A stretch of 64,000 bases of DNA from Pseudaminobacter sp040049255 (GCF_040049255.1 NZ_JBDZDR010000001.1:1-64000), one strand, 5' to 3'. Positions 28,905 through 37,063 are shown, numbered from the stretch's first letter. Notes: generated by a model not told the origin, from the letters alone. Numbers and translations are program-made.

Positions 28905-30254
28905 TTACTTCTTTGCTGCGCTGGCCCGCCGTTCGCGCAGCTCCCTCGCCTTTTCCGGCAGCGTCTTCTGCCGCGCACGGCCGAAGGCGAGCGCATCGTC
29001 GGGTACACTTTCGGTGACGACGCTGCCCGAGGCGATATAGGCTCGCTCGCCAATGGAGATGGGCGCGACCAGCGAGGAGTTGGAGCCGATGAAGGCGCCG
29101 GCACCGATATCGGTAAAGAACTTCGAATAGCCGTCATAGTTGCATGTGATCGTGCCGGCGCCGATATTTGCGCCCGCTCCCACCCGCGCATCGCCGATAT
29201 AGGTCAGGTGATTGACCTTGGCACCCGCTTCGACGGTGGCCTTCTTGATCTCGCAGAAATTGCCGACCTTGGACTTTTCCTTCAGCTCCGCGCCGGGCCG
29301 CAAGCGCGCAAAGGGCCCGATTTCGGCGCGCGGGCCGATTCTGGCGCCCTCGAGGTGGGAGAAGGCGTGGATGATGGCGCCGCCGGCAACCCGGACGCCG
29401 GTGCCGAAATAGACGTTCGGCTCGATGAGCACGTCGGGCTCGACCTGGGTGTCGTGCGAGAAGAACACCGTTTCGGGCGCGAGCATGGTGACGCCGGAGA
29501 GCATGACCTCGCGGCGCTTGCGCTGCTGCCAAATCGCCTCGGCCTGGGCGAGTTCGGCGCGGTTGTTGATACCGAGCGCGTTTTCGAAGCTGGCTTCGGT
29601 GGCGACGATCTTCAAGCCCGCCCTGCGGCCAATCTCGACGATGTCGGTGAGGTAGTACTCGCCCTTTGCATTGTCGTTCTTTACGGCATCCAGCAGCGCC
29701 AGCGCATGCTTGCCGGAAATCGCCATCAGGCCGCTGTTGCAGAAGGTGATTTCTCTCTCGTCGTCGGTGCAGTCCTTTTCCTCGCGGATAGCCTGCAGCG
29801 CGCCGTCCTGCTCGATCAGGCGGCCGTAGCCGGTGGGCTCGTCGGTGCGAAAGCCGAGCACGACGACGGCAGCGCCCTCGGCCAGCTTCTCGCGGGCGTG
29901 CAGGAGTGCGGCAGGATCGATCAGCGGCGTGTCGCCGAACATGACGAGGATGTCGTCATAGCCGCGCGCGATGGCCGGACGCGCCGAAAGCACGGCGTGG
30001 GCGGTGCCAAGCCGCTCTTCCTGGACAAAAGTTTCCGCGCCGGGCGCGAAGGTCACCGCCGCCTCGCGCATCTGCTCTGCGCCATAGCCGATGACCAATG
30101 CGAGGTCGCCGCCGCCTGCCTCGGTCGCGGCCTTGGCGACATGGGCGACCATGGGCAGGCCGGCGATTTTATGGAGCACCTTGGGCAGCGCACTCTTCAT
30201 GCGCGTGCCTTCGCCGGCGGCAAGGATGATCGACAGGCAGGAACGTGCGGTCAT
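28905..30254 (-). CDS. glmU: Bifunctional GlmU (GlcN-1-P acetyltransferase / GlcNAc-1-P uridyltransferase)
   Basis: A 449-residue cytoplasmic enzyme completing UDP-GlcNAc synthesis. The N-terminal nucleotidyltransferase has LAAGEGTRMKSALPKVLHK at residues 11-29; the C-terminal half (from about residue 250) is a left-handed beta helix of hexapeptide repeats with the acetyltransferase active-site region KKATVEAGAKVNHLTYIGD. Length is typical. ATG at 30254. It lies directly upstream of glmS. Confidence 0.98.
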   Translation of the reverse strand: MTARSCLSIILAAGEGTRMKSALPKVLHKIAGLPMVAHVAKAATEAGGGDLALVIGYGAEQMREAAVTFAPGAETFVQEERLGTAHAVLSARPAIARGYDDILVMFGDTPLIDPAALLHAREKLAEGAAVVVLGFRTDEPTGYGRLIEQDGALQAIREEKDCTDDEREITFCNSGLMAISGKHALALLDAVKNDNAKGEYYLTDIVEIGRRAGLKIVATEASFENALGINNRAELAQAEAIWQQRKRREVMLSGVTMLAPETVFFSHDTQVEPDVLIEPNVYFGTGVRVAGGAIIHAFSHLEGARIGPRAEIGPFARLRPGAELKEKSKVGNFCEIKKATVEAGAKVNHLTYIGDARVGAGANIGAGTITCNYDGYSKFFTDIGAGAFIGSNSSLVAPISIGERAYIASGSVVTESVPDDALAFGRARQKTLPEKARELRERRASAAKK

Positions 30255-30389
30255 GGCGTATTCCGGAAGCGAAAGGGAAGAGTCGCACAGTTCTAGAGCA
30301 CGAAGCCGAACAATGCGAAAGGCTTTTGCTGCCCCGCGCAGGTCACACTCGGCTACGGATCGTGACGACGGCCCAGTTAGGCGCGGAAA

Positions 30390-31136
30390 TCAGCCCAGGG
30401 TGCCCAGCGCCGGGAATGTCTCCAGCAGCCAGTAGGACGCGGTCTGGACGCCACCGGTGAGGAACAGCACGCCCGCAGCCACCAGCAGCGCGCCGATGAC
30501 CTTTTCGACCCGGCCCAGATGGACGCGGAAGCGGCCGAGGAAGCGCATGAACGCGCCCGAAAACAGCGCGGCCAGCAGGAAGGGTATGCCAAGGCCCAGC
30601 GAATACGCGGCAAGCAGCAACGCGCCCTCGCTGACAGTTTCGCGGCCGCCGGCAAGCGTCAGGATCGGGCCCAGCACCGGGCCGATGCACGGCGTCCAGC
30701 CGAAGGCGAAAGCCAGGCCCATGACATAGGCGGCGATGAGGCTGGTGGGCCTGCCCTCGGCCTGGAAACGCGCCTCGCGCGACAGCAGCGGGATCTTCAG
30801 GATACCAAGGAAGTTCAGGCCCATCAGCACGATGAGCACACCTGCCACCAGCGCCAACGGCTCCTGCCACACGCGCAGGAGACGGCCTATGCTGGAGGCG
30901 CCTGCGCCTAGCGTCACGAAGACGGTGGAGAAGCCCAGGACGAAGGCGAGAGAGGTGACCATCAACGCGCTGCGCGCGCCCGCCCGCGCGGCCTGGCCGG
31001 TGCCGGCGCGGAAGTCGTCCACGGTCACACCCGCCATATAGCAGAGGTAGGGCGGCACCAGAGGCAGCACGCAAGGCGACAGGAACGACAGCGCCCCTGC
31101 CCCGACCGCACTGAGATACCCGATGTCCAACGCCAT
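30390..31136 (-). CDS. ccdA: CcdA/DsbD-type cytochrome c biogenesis membrane protein
   Basis: A 248-residue membrane protein with six helices, the CcdA-type thiol reductant conduit that passes electrons from cytoplasmic thioredoxin to the periplasm for cytochrome c maturation. The two redox cysteines are in LSFLSPCVLPLVPPYLCYM (helix 1) and FGWTPCIGPVLGPILTLAGG (helix 4). The start at 31136 opens the first helix; longer reading upstream is non-homologous. It is transcribed toward glmU with a gap of 135 bases and may have its own promoter in the divergent region with the PhnA-like gene. Confidence 0.92.
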   Translation of the reverse strand: MALDIGYLSAVGAGALSFLSPCVLPLVPPYLCYMAGVTVDDFRAGTGQAARAGARSALMVTSLAFVLGFSTVFVTLGAGASSIGRLLRVWQEPLALVAGVLIVLMGLNFLGILKIPLLSREARFQAEGRPTSLIAAYVMGLAFAFGWTPCIGPVLGPILTLAGGRETVSEGALLLAAYSLGLGIPFLLAALFSGAFMRFLGRFRVHLGRVEKVIGALLVAAGVLFLTGGVQTASYWLLETFPALGTLG

Positions 31137-31292
31137 GCCTTCAGCCCCGTCTAGTCCGTCCCGCTTATAGCCAAGCGGAGGCACCGGCTCCAATCACGAC
31201 TGCGTGGCAGATCGTCGCCCGCAACCTTTACCCACCTCACCTCAGCGGCTAGGTACCATTCGAAGGCGCAAGCCGCCAGCAGACAAGAGGAA

Positions 31293-31520
31293 ATGGATTT
31301 GACCGACATCATCGTGAAGGACAGCAACGGAACCCGCCTGACAGACGGCGATTCCGTCACGCTCATCAAAGACCTCAAGGTCAAGGGAACCTCCGAGACC
31401 CTGAAGCGCGGCACGCTGGTGAAGAATATCCGCCTTACCGACGATCCCGCCGAGGTCGAGTGCAATACCAAGCAGGTGAAGGGACTGGTGCTGCGGACCG
31501 AATTCCTCAAGAAGGCCTGA
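31293..31520 (+). CDS. PhnA/YjdM-like C-terminal domain protein
   Basis: A 75-residue protein that is only the C-terminal PhnA domain: IVKDSNGTRLTDGDSVTLIK, LKVKGTSETLKRGTLVKNIR and ending VLRTEFLKKA. Full-length YjdM/PhnA proteins (~110 aa) carry an additional N-terminal zinc-ribbon, which is absent here; single-domain versions are common in Hyphomicrobiales. The name comes from a phosphonate operon but a phosphonate role is not supported. AGAGGAAATG precedes the start (ATG at 31293). Its neighbour downstream has its own stress-type promoter. Confidence 0.85.
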   Translation: MDLTDIIVKDSNGTRLTDGDSVTLIKDLKVKGTSETLKRGTLVKNIRLTDDPAEVECNTKQVKGLVLRTEFLKKA

Positions 31521-31555
31521 CCGCGGAGCCTCTGCGAAGACGCCCGGCAGGCGGC

Positions 31556-31580
31556 GGAACCAACCGGCCGCCAGCCCGTT
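31556..31580 (+). promoter_or_regulatory. EcfG-type general stress promoter
   Basis: GGAAC at 31556-31560, a 16-nt spacer, and CGTT at 31577-31580 match the sigma-EcfG/RpoE2 consensus GGAAC-N16/17-CGTT. The -10 lies 33 bases before the start of the membrane-anchored stress protein gene at 31613, within a 92-bp intergenic space. Confidence 0.7.
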
Positions 31581-31612
31581 GCCCCGTTGCCTTGAACAAC
31601 GGAGATCGACCC

Positions 31613-31951
31613 ATGGCAGAACCCCTCAATCCGGATGAAATCAAGAAAGCGCTGGAGAAGCAGATAGCCGACCTGCGGAAGGAAATGTCCGAAATCAGCA
31701 AGACGCTTTCGGAGCGTGGCGCCGAGTTCTACGATAGCGCACGCGAGCAGGCCGCGGAGACCATGGACGAGGCTTCGCATAAAGCCAGGCGAGCGATGCG
31801 GCAGCTTAGGACGACGAGCGGGGCGGTTTCCGAACTTGCTCGCGAAAACCCGGCCACTGCTACCACCATTGTCGTGCTGAGCGGCCTCGTGGGCTTCCTG
31901 CTTGGCCTGGCTGCGGCAAGCGCAACCGCCGAACGCAAGCGCTGGCTGTAG
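31613..31951 (+). CDS. YqjD/ElaB (DUF883)-like membrane-anchored protein
   Basis: A 112-residue protein with a long amphipathic coiled-coil N-terminal part (about residues 5-80, KKALEKQIADLRKEMSEISK) and one C-terminal hydrophobic helix with a glycine zipper, VVLSGLVGFLLGLAAASA, before a short basic tail. This is the layout of the YqjD/ElaB/DUF883 family, inner-membrane proteins that bind ribosomes and are induced in stationary phase in E. coli. The EcfG-type promoter directly upstream fits a stress-induced role. GGAG lies nine bases before the ATG. Confidence 0.82.
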   Translation: MAEPLNPDEIKKALEKQIADLRKEMSEISKTLSERGAEFYDSAREQAAETMDEASHKARRAMRQLRTTSGAVSELARENPATATTIVVLSGLVGFLLGLAAASATAERKRWL

Positions 31952-32011
31952 CGAATCGCGACGGGGCGACCCAGAGGCCGCAACGTCGGCCGGCCTTGGT
32001 CGCCAACGGAT

Positions 32012-33577
32012 TTATTGAAGCGAGAACTCGCAGCAGAATTCGACGCCCTCGGCCGACGACAATGTAGCCTCGCCATTCATCTGGCGGGCAAATGACCTGA
32101 TTAGCCGGCTACCCATTCCCGTGTTCCCGTCCTCCGCGTCGAAGCCGACACCATTGTCGCGGATGACGAGGCGCGCTCGGCAATCGTCGAGCCTGGTGAG
32201 GGACACGGCGATCTCGCCCTCGCGACCGTCGGAAAAGCCATATTTGATAGAGTTGGTGACGACTTCGCTCACCATCTGGCCGAGCGGCATCGCCAAGTCG
32301 GGCGAGATCAGGATCGGATCGCCATCCACCGCCAACGACACCTTGGCGCCGTTAGAAATTCCCTCGACGGTCTGGCGCACGAGGAAACCGATATATTCGC
32401 GGGCATCGATGGTGTCGAATTCGTCGTTTTGATAGATGTGCTCGTGCACCGCCACCATGGCGGCGATGCGCTGGGAGAGATCCTCCGAAGAACTGCCGTT
32501 CCTGTCGTGAAGCCTGACGAGCGAGGCGACCGCCTGCAGGTTGTTCTTGACGCGATGGTGGATCTCGCGCAGCAGCACTTCATTCCTCTTGTTGGCGCGC
32601 GAGAGATTTGTCCGGAGTATCTCCTGGTCCCGATGCATCCTGATGTTGAAATAGGAGGCAAGGATCAGCGCGAGCAGGATGGGCGCCCCCACAAGAAGCT
32701 GCATCTCGAGACTGCGCCAGAAGGGAGCCAGCGCCGCCTCCCTGCTTATGCCGACAACCGCTACAAGCGGCGATCCTGGAACACGGTCGAAGCCGATGAT
32801 GCGGGTGACGCCGTCGATCGGAGAGGCGCCCATGGTGAAGGCCCCCCTTTCCTCCCCCTTGAACCGATCCACGAAGTCGTCCGGCAGTTTCTGGCTGAAG
32901 ATCTCGTGCTGGACCATCGGCAGCCTCGCGGTGAGCCATCCGTCCAGATGCACGATGAAGGCGTTCGAATCCCTTCCTGCCGCAAAAGCCGACCAGACCT
33001 TGCTGAAGATATGCATCGGAGCATAGGCAACAACGGCGCCGTAGAACTTTCCGCCGCGAGAGAGCTTGTGCCCCACGGCGAAGGTCTGCTCGCCAGTTCC
33101 GCGCTCCTGGATGAGGTTTGAAATCGACCAGTCGTGACCGTTCTTCAGGTTGCGGAAATAATCGCGATCGCCGATGTTTACGGACTTGTGGTTGGCATCC
33201 GAGAACAGGCGCGAATTGCCATCGCGGTCATAAACGACAATTCTGACCCCGTTGGGCAGTTCGTCGACGAGTTGGGCAATCTCGCTGCTAACCATCCCAA
33301 CGCCGTTGATGTCCTTGCCGAGCGCCTGGTCCACGCGGCGCAGGCTTTGCCTTGCAACGTCAAGGTACCACTGGACGTCGGTGGAAAGAGCAAGTGCGTA
33401 GGATTCCGCTCTGGCGGTAGCGATATTAACAAGATCGCGCCGCTCGACGTAAACCATGGTCGCGTAAATACTTGCAATAACAACCATGAACGCCATAATA
33501 ATGGCGGTTATCGAGATGATTTCTTTTCGCTTGTAGACTGTAAAAAGAAATTTTCCGGAAAGGAAGTATTTTATCAA
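32012..33577 (-). CDS. Sensor histidine kinase, HisKA_2 type, with extracytoplasmic sensor domain
   Basis: A ~521-residue membrane histidine kinase. A first transmembrane helix (IISITAIIMAFMVVIASIYA, about residues 20-40), a ~250-residue periplasmic dCache/PDC-like domain (VDELPNGVRIVVYDRDGN, NIGDRDYFRNLKNGHDWSIS) and a second helix (about 292-311) precede a HisKA_2 dimerisation domain with the phospho-acceptor His at about 341 in REIHHRVKNNLQAV, and a HATPase with EVVTNSIKYGF and DNGVGFD. HisKA_2/HWE kinases are abundant in Alphaproteobacteria and often feed general stress or light/redox signalling. There is no ATG before the first helix; a TTG at 33577 (or at 33667) is the likely start. No response regulator is adjacent. 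Confidence 0.88.
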   Translation of the reverse strand: MIKYFLSGKFLFTVYKRKEIISITAIIMAFMVVIASIYATMVYVERRDLVNIATARAESYALALSTDVQWYLDVARQSLRRVDQALGKDINGVGMVSSEIAQLVDELPNGVRIVVYDRDGNSRLFSDANHKSVNIGDRDYFRNLKNGHDWSISNLIQERGTGEQTFAVGHKLSRGGKFYGAVVAYAPMHIFSKVWSAFAAGRDSNAFIVHLDGWLTARLPMVQHEIFSQKLPDDFVDRFKGEERGAFTMGASPIDGVTRIIGFDRVPGSPLVAVVGISREAALAPFWRSLEMQLLVGAPILLALILASYFNIRMHRDQEILRTNLSRANKRNEVLLREIHHRVKNNLQAVASLVRLHDRNGSSSEDLSQRIAAMVAVHEHIYQNDEFDTIDAREYIGFLVRQTVEGISNGAKVSLAVDGDPILISPDLAMPLGQMVSEVVTNSIKYGFSDGREGEIAVSLTRLDDCRARLVIRDNGVGFDAEDGNTGMGSRLIRSFARQMNGEATLSSAEGVEFCCEFSLQ

Positions 33578-33789
33578 AACAGTCTCATCATTGTGATGGT
33601 GCCGGCCCCGACGCAAATTCGCAGCACTTCGAGCGCGGATGCTATTAGCGTCGAAATGGAGGGTCAATCATTATCTGGGGCACCGGGGAAGCGGCCCTTT
33701 TCGCCAGCCGGCGACCGGCTGCGCGCTGGACAAGGCGGATAAGTTGACGCATCCTTGAATGGCATTCCTGACCGACATGGGAGGGAGAT

Positions 33790-34047
33790 ATGCCTTCTAG
33801 CGCCCATCAGCACTATCTGGCCCCGGACGACATGACGATGATCGAAAGGGTTCTCGAAAATGCCGGATTCCGAAAGTCTGGGGAGTCTTCGGCGCTGGGC
33901 CGCGATGCAGCCAACTTCCTGGCCCGCGAATTCCAGGACGGCGTAACCGACGAAGCCGGCCTGACGCAGGCGCTCGACAGATACATCGCGCTGCGCGGCA
34001 CCTGGCGAAGCCCCGGCAAAGAGCCGAAATCCGGCGAATCCAACTGA
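33790..34047 (+). CDS. Small hypothetical protein (85 aa)
   Basis: An 85-residue soluble, mainly helical protein (DDMTMIERVLENAGF, AANFLAREFQDGVTD, LTQALDRYIALRGTW). The start has GGGAGGGAGAT directly upstream, an excellent ribosome binding site, so I take it as a real gene. Similar short proteins of unknown function occur in rhizobia; I recognise no domain. It stands alone between the sensor kinase (divergent) and the EF-hand genes. Confidence 0.7.
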   Translation: MPSSAHQHYLAPDDMTMIERVLENAGFRKSGESSALGRDAANFLAREFQDGVTDEAGLTQALDRYIALRGTWRSPGKEPKSGESN

Positions 34048-34284
34048 CTCGGGGCGGAAAGCTCCCCTGCGCCGAGGCGCGAACCCACAAGTTCGTGAGG
34101 GCTTCAGGACCTGAACTCGGCGCAGGCTCTCGTTCCCGATTACTGGCCGATCTGCCGCCTCACCCTATCTAAGAACCGGTCGAACAGGCGCGGCCGCACG
34201 CCGGCCGCACGGCCTCGACATGCAGGTCCTTGAAACTGAATTGACGGCGTCTGGCTCCGCGGAGTCCCACGCAAGGAGGTTCTC

Positions 34285-34740
34285 ATGATGTCGACCGCAC
34301 CCGCGCGCACGCTTGCGCTTACCGCCTTGGTCATAACCGGCTTAACCCTGACCGCGACAGCTCAGCCGCCGCAAACCGTGCCGCACCCCGGCAGCAAGAT
34401 GCTGCTGGCCCAGGCCGAGGAGCCGCAAACCAGAGGGCCCGCCGAAGAGGAAGACCAGGAAGGCGCGCCCGAACGGCCGGGCATGAACGCCCCAGGCATG
34501 AACGCTCCCGGCATGATGCCCCCCGGAATGATGGCCGAGAGGATGCGCCGCATGATGCACGGCGCCATGCACAGGCGGCTCATGCTGAAGATCATGTTCG
34601 CGATTGCCGATACCGATGAAGACGGATCGGTGTCGTTCGAGGAAATCTCGGCGATCCACAAGCGGATCTTCGACATGATCGACACCAACAAGGACGGCAA
34701 GGTGACCCTGGAGGAGATGGAAGCCTTCATCGAGAACTAA
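34285..34740 (+). CDS. Secreted EF-hand protein with Met/Pro-rich linker (copy 1)
   Basis: A 151-residue exported protein: signal peptide to about residue 26 (LTATAQ), an acidic low-complexity linker (EEPQTRGPAEEEDQEGAPE), a Met/Pro/Gly stretch (GMNAPGMNAPGMMPPGMM, about residues 70-90) and a C-terminal EF-hand pair with calcium loops DTDEDGSVSFEE and DTNKDGKVTLEE (about residues 111-145). It probably binds calcium in the periplasm; the Met-rich segment could also bind copper, which is inference. AAGGAGG lies six bases before the ATG. A diverged tandem copy follows at 35063. Confidence 0.85.
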   Translation: MMSTAPARTLALTALVITGLTLTATAQPPQTVPHPGSKMLLAQAEEPQTRGPAEEEDQEGAPERPGMNAPGMNAPGMMPPGMMAERMRRMMHGAMHRRLMLKIMFAIADTDEDGSVSFEEISAIHKRIFDMIDTNKDGKVTLEEMEAFIEN

Positions 34741-35062
34741 GGCCGCGAAGGCCGGCACGAAACCGGCTGGCCCATGGTCCAGTAGTGCCGGGCGCTCGGC
34801 TCTGTGATGCCGAGCCTTCCGATGAGCGTTCGCGCCACGTCATTGAGCAACTCCAAGTGCCCGCGTTGTTTGGCTCTGGACGGGAGGACTGGGCCCTACG
34901 CTCGTCAACGGGGTGCCGCCTCCCTTGGCTGTCTACCCCACCCAGGCGCGGTTTTCCCCGTCTTGTGTTCGCACGGCGATCTGACACCGTTTCTCCTGGC
35001 AAGGCATGGGTGGCGAAACGCCGTACCTTGCCGAGATGAGGATCACACCCAGGGAGTATGCC
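34741..35062. other. Gap between the two EF-hand genes
   Basis: 322 bases with no supported gene. Short frames on both strands lack ribosome binding sites. No terminator with a T-run is evident after copy 1, and I see no recognised promoter for copy 2. Confidence 0.4.
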
Positions 35063-35527
35063 ATGATAGCTGCTGCACTTTCGCGCGTCGCGCTGACAGT
35101 CACCATTACCGCCGGCATGGCGTCCGGCAGCATGGCCCAGACGTCTGATCTGAACCGCGAGGAGACGATTCTCGCGCAAGCGGCGAATCCATCCGATGAG
35201 TATGAGGACGAGTATCAGGATGAGCAACCTGGCGAGATGGATCACGGCATGATGCCTGAACGAAGGCCTCAGCAAAGGGGTCCAGAGCAAAGGAAGCCGC
35301 AGCGTAAGATGCCGCCGGGCATGATGGCTGATCGCATGATGGAGAGAGGGCATATGATGGGCATGCCCCGGCTGAAGATCATATTCGCCATCCTTGACAC
35401 GGACGAAGACGGGTCGATCTCCTTCGAAGAACTGACCGACGTCCATAAGAGAATCTTCGACATGGTCGACACAAACCACGACGGAGTGGTCACGCTGAAG
35501 GAGATCAACAACTTCTTGCGGAACTAG
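35063..35527 (+). CDS. Secreted EF-hand protein (copy 2)
   Basis: A 154-residue paralogue of the preceding gene: signal peptide ending near SMAQ (about residue 26), an acidic linker EYEDEYQDEQPGEMD, a basic Gln/Pro/Arg-rich segment, Met-rich MPPGMMADRMMERGHMMGM, and an EF-hand pair with loops DTDEDGSISFEE and DTNHDGVVTLKE. The EF-hand halves of the two copies are closely alike while the linkers differ, consistent with an old tandem duplication. The ATG at 35063 has AGGGAG six bases upstream; an ATG nine codons earlier is less favourable. Confidence 0.82.
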   Translation: MIAAALSRVALTVTITAGMASGSMAQTSDLNREETILAQAANPSDEYEDEYQDEQPGEMDHGMMPERRPQQRGPEQRKPQRKMPPGMMADRMMERGHMMGMPRLKIIFAILDTDEDGSISFEELTDVHKRIFDMVDTNHDGVVTLKEINNFLRN

Positions 35528-35539
35528 CGAACCCAAACG

Positions 35540-35592
35540 AAAAAAAGGCCCGCCGCCTCGAGAGAGACGACGGGCTGATGAGTAAGGGTGCT
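35540..35592 (-). ncRNA. Candidate stress-induced small RNA ending in a terminator hairpin
   Basis: On the minus strand an EcfG-type promoter (35622-35598) is followed within about 45 bases by a GC hairpin (35575-35548, GCCCG pairing with CGGGC, two internal mismatches) and then seven T residues (35546-35540). A transcript starting about 6-8 bases after the CGTT box would be ~50 nt long. No reading frame fits between. The T-run is on the minus strand, so the hairpin is not an efficient terminator for the rightward EF-hand gene. The small RNA is an inference from promoter plus terminator. Confidence 0.4.
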
Positions 35593-35597
35593 GCTGT

Positions 35598-35622
35598 AAC
35601 GCACCAAACGTTCAGCGGTTCC
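35598..35622 (-). promoter_or_regulatory. EcfG-type promoter reading leftward
   Basis: On the minus strand GGAAC (35622-35618), a 16-nt spacer and CGTT (35601-35598). No protein gene starts downstream on this strand before the convergent EF-hand gene end, which suggests a non-coding transcript. Confidence 0.5.
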
Positions 35623-35941
35623 CGTCAAAAACCAAAAAACCCGCTTTGCGGCGGAGAGCGGCTGATATTTGGACCTGGCCGTCGGTTTACAGCGCACACA
35701 TCTGCCTCACGATGGATGCTGCCCGGGTGCAGGCAGCCAAGCTCGGCGACCCATCGCCCCATGCTCACCGCGCGAGCACAGCCCGATGCGTAAGAGTGCG
35801 CGCATTTGGCAAAGAACGCCCGCCGCGGCGAACCGAGGCGGGCAAATCCTTGGCTTAAATGTACCTCACAACACTAACCAAGGTTCGCGCTCACGGAGTT
35901 GCCCTCATGAGGTTGACTAGCAACACCGTATATTCGCGCGA
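35623..35941. other. Gap with hairpins, no gene
   Basis: Contains a hairpin GCCCGCC...GGCGGGC (35818-35843) and, near 35634-35656, a weak GC stem followed on the minus strand by six T residues that may terminate the GGFHGM-repeat gene. Frames of 70-80 codons here lack convincing starts. Confidence 0.4.
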
Positions 35942-36616
35942 TCAATATCCACCGTAGTAGCCACCCGGATAGCACGTGCCGTAGTAGGCCAAGGTGTACG
36001 GGTCACAGTAGGCGTACGCCAATGGCAGGCCTAACCCCCACCAGCCCCAACCCCAGCCCCAGTTATTGCCACCGCCATTGAAGAAGCGCCGGTTGACGAA
36101 GCGGTTGCCGCGCATGCCGTGCCAGCCGCCACGCCAGACACCCCCACGCCAGCCGGGGCCCCAACCGGCACCACGCCAGCCACCACGCCAGCCCGGACCG
36201 CGCCAAGCACCCATGCCATGCCAGCCGCCGCGGAAGCCGGGACCCCAAGCGCCACGGCGGAAGCCGGGCCCCCAGGCCCCACCGCGGAAGCCGCCCATAC
36301 CATGGAAACCGCGCATGCCATGGAAACCGCCCATGCCATGAAAGCCGCCCATGCCATGAAAGCCGCCCATGCCGTGGAAGCCACCCATGCCGTGGAAGCC
36401 ACCGTGGAAACCGCCGCCGCGGACGAACTGGAGGCCGCTGCTTGCGTTGTCAGATGGCCTTTGTCTCAGCACGGCCGTGTCAAGGCCGCCCTGGCCCGAG
36501 CCAGTCGTCGGGGCGATGTCGGGAACGTGTATGACCCCGGCAAAAGCCGAAGTGCCGGAGAGGGCGCCGATGCCAAGCAATGCCGAACATGCGAGTGTCG
36601 AGAGATAGCGTCTCAT
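35942..36616 (-). CDS. Secreted Gly/His/Trp-rich repeat protein
   Basis: A 224-residue exported protein: MRRYLSTLACSALLGIGALS begins a signal peptide ending near AFA (residue ~27); residues ~65-115 are tandem GGFHGM hexapeptides; residues ~115-180 are Gly/Arg/Trp-rich (GPGWRGGWRG-type units); the C-terminus is Trp/Tyr-rich and has two cysteines (AYCDPYTLAYYGTCYPGGYY). Such low-complexity surface or periplasmic proteins are common in Hyphomicrobiales and have no proven function; the His-rich repeats could bind metal. GGAG lies seven bases before the ATG. An EcfG-type promoter 113 bases upstream predicts stress induction. The plus-strand open frame here is a shadow. Confidence 0.8.
   Translation of the reverse strand: MRRYLSTLACSALLGIGALSGTSAFAGVIHVPDIAPTTGSGQGGLDTAVLRQRPSDNASSGLQFVRGGGFHGGFHGMGGFHGMGGFHGMGGFHGMGGFHGMRGFHGMGGFRGGAWGPGFRRGAWGPGFRGGWHGMGAWRGPGWRGGWRGAGWGPGWRGGVWRGGWHGMRGNRFVNRRFFNGGGNNWGWGWGWWGLGLPLAYAYCDPYTLAYYGTCYPGGYYGGY
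36297..36413. repeat. 18-bp tandem repeats encoding GGFHGM
   Basis: About six imperfect copies of an 18-base unit (gccgcccatgccatgaaa on the plus strand) follow one another inside the repeat-protein gene, giving hexapeptide GGFHGM units. Such tracts change copy number by slippage. Confidence 0.8.
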
Positions 36617-36728
36617 TGTCTTCTCCAAGGAAAATCGGTCCGTGGAGGTCAGGCCTACGATGACGTGGGGGTGACGGGCCTCCACGCGGTGGTCGCGAAG
36701 GCTGGCCCTTATCGAACGAACCCCAAAA

Positions 36729-36753
36729 AACGTGTCGCCGGCAAAAAAGTTCC
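36729..36753 (-). promoter_or_regulatory. EcfG-type general stress promoter
   Basis: Minus strand: GGAAC (36753-36749), 16-nt spacer, CGTT (36732-36729), 113 bases upstream of the repeat-protein start at 36616. It predicts a ~105-base leader. Confidence 0.65.
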
Positions 36754-36777
36754 AACGCTTGGCGCACAAAATAGCGA

Positions 36778-36805
36778 GCCCGCCGCCTCGTGTGAGACGA
36801 CGGGT
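36778..36805. repeat. Second copy of the 28-bp hairpin found at 35548-35575
   Basis: The 28 bases differ from 35548-35575 at only three positions (loop and last base), including the same internal mismatches. Here the T-run on the minus strand is interrupted and more distant, so termination would be weaker. Confidence 0.7.
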
Positions 36806-36836
36806 GAGTGCCGAGCGCGATTGGTTCAGAGGATTC

Positions 36837-36867
36837 AAAAAGCCCGCCCCGGCAAACCGGAGCGGGC
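36837..36867 (-). terminator. Rho-independent terminator, leftward
   Basis: GCCCGCCCCGG (36842-36852) pairs with CCGGAGCGGGC (36857-36867) with one mismatch over a CAAA loop. Five A residues at 36837-36841 give a T-run on the minus strand. It could end transcripts from the FAD monooxygenase gene that stops at 37138. Confidence 0.7.
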
Positions 36868-37063
36868 AAAGCGTCTGACGAAGATGAACCCGAGAATAGC
36901 GCCGCGGGGGGCTCGGCTAACCTGGGATCAGTGCCAGCAAATCCCAATTGCCACGGCTGTGCAAGACGCAACAAAAATGCAACGGCAGCGTCTTTCCCCC
37001 TAGTGCTGAAAGATTCACGTCAACCCAAGAAGTAAGTCCAACTCACTTAAGGGGGATAACAAG

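Noticed and set aside
36119..37003. 294-codon frame opposite the GGFHGM-repeat gene
   Set aside because: Its AHAMETAHAMKA-type repeats are the reverse complement of the glycine-rich repeats; the minus strand has the signal peptide and ribosome binding site.
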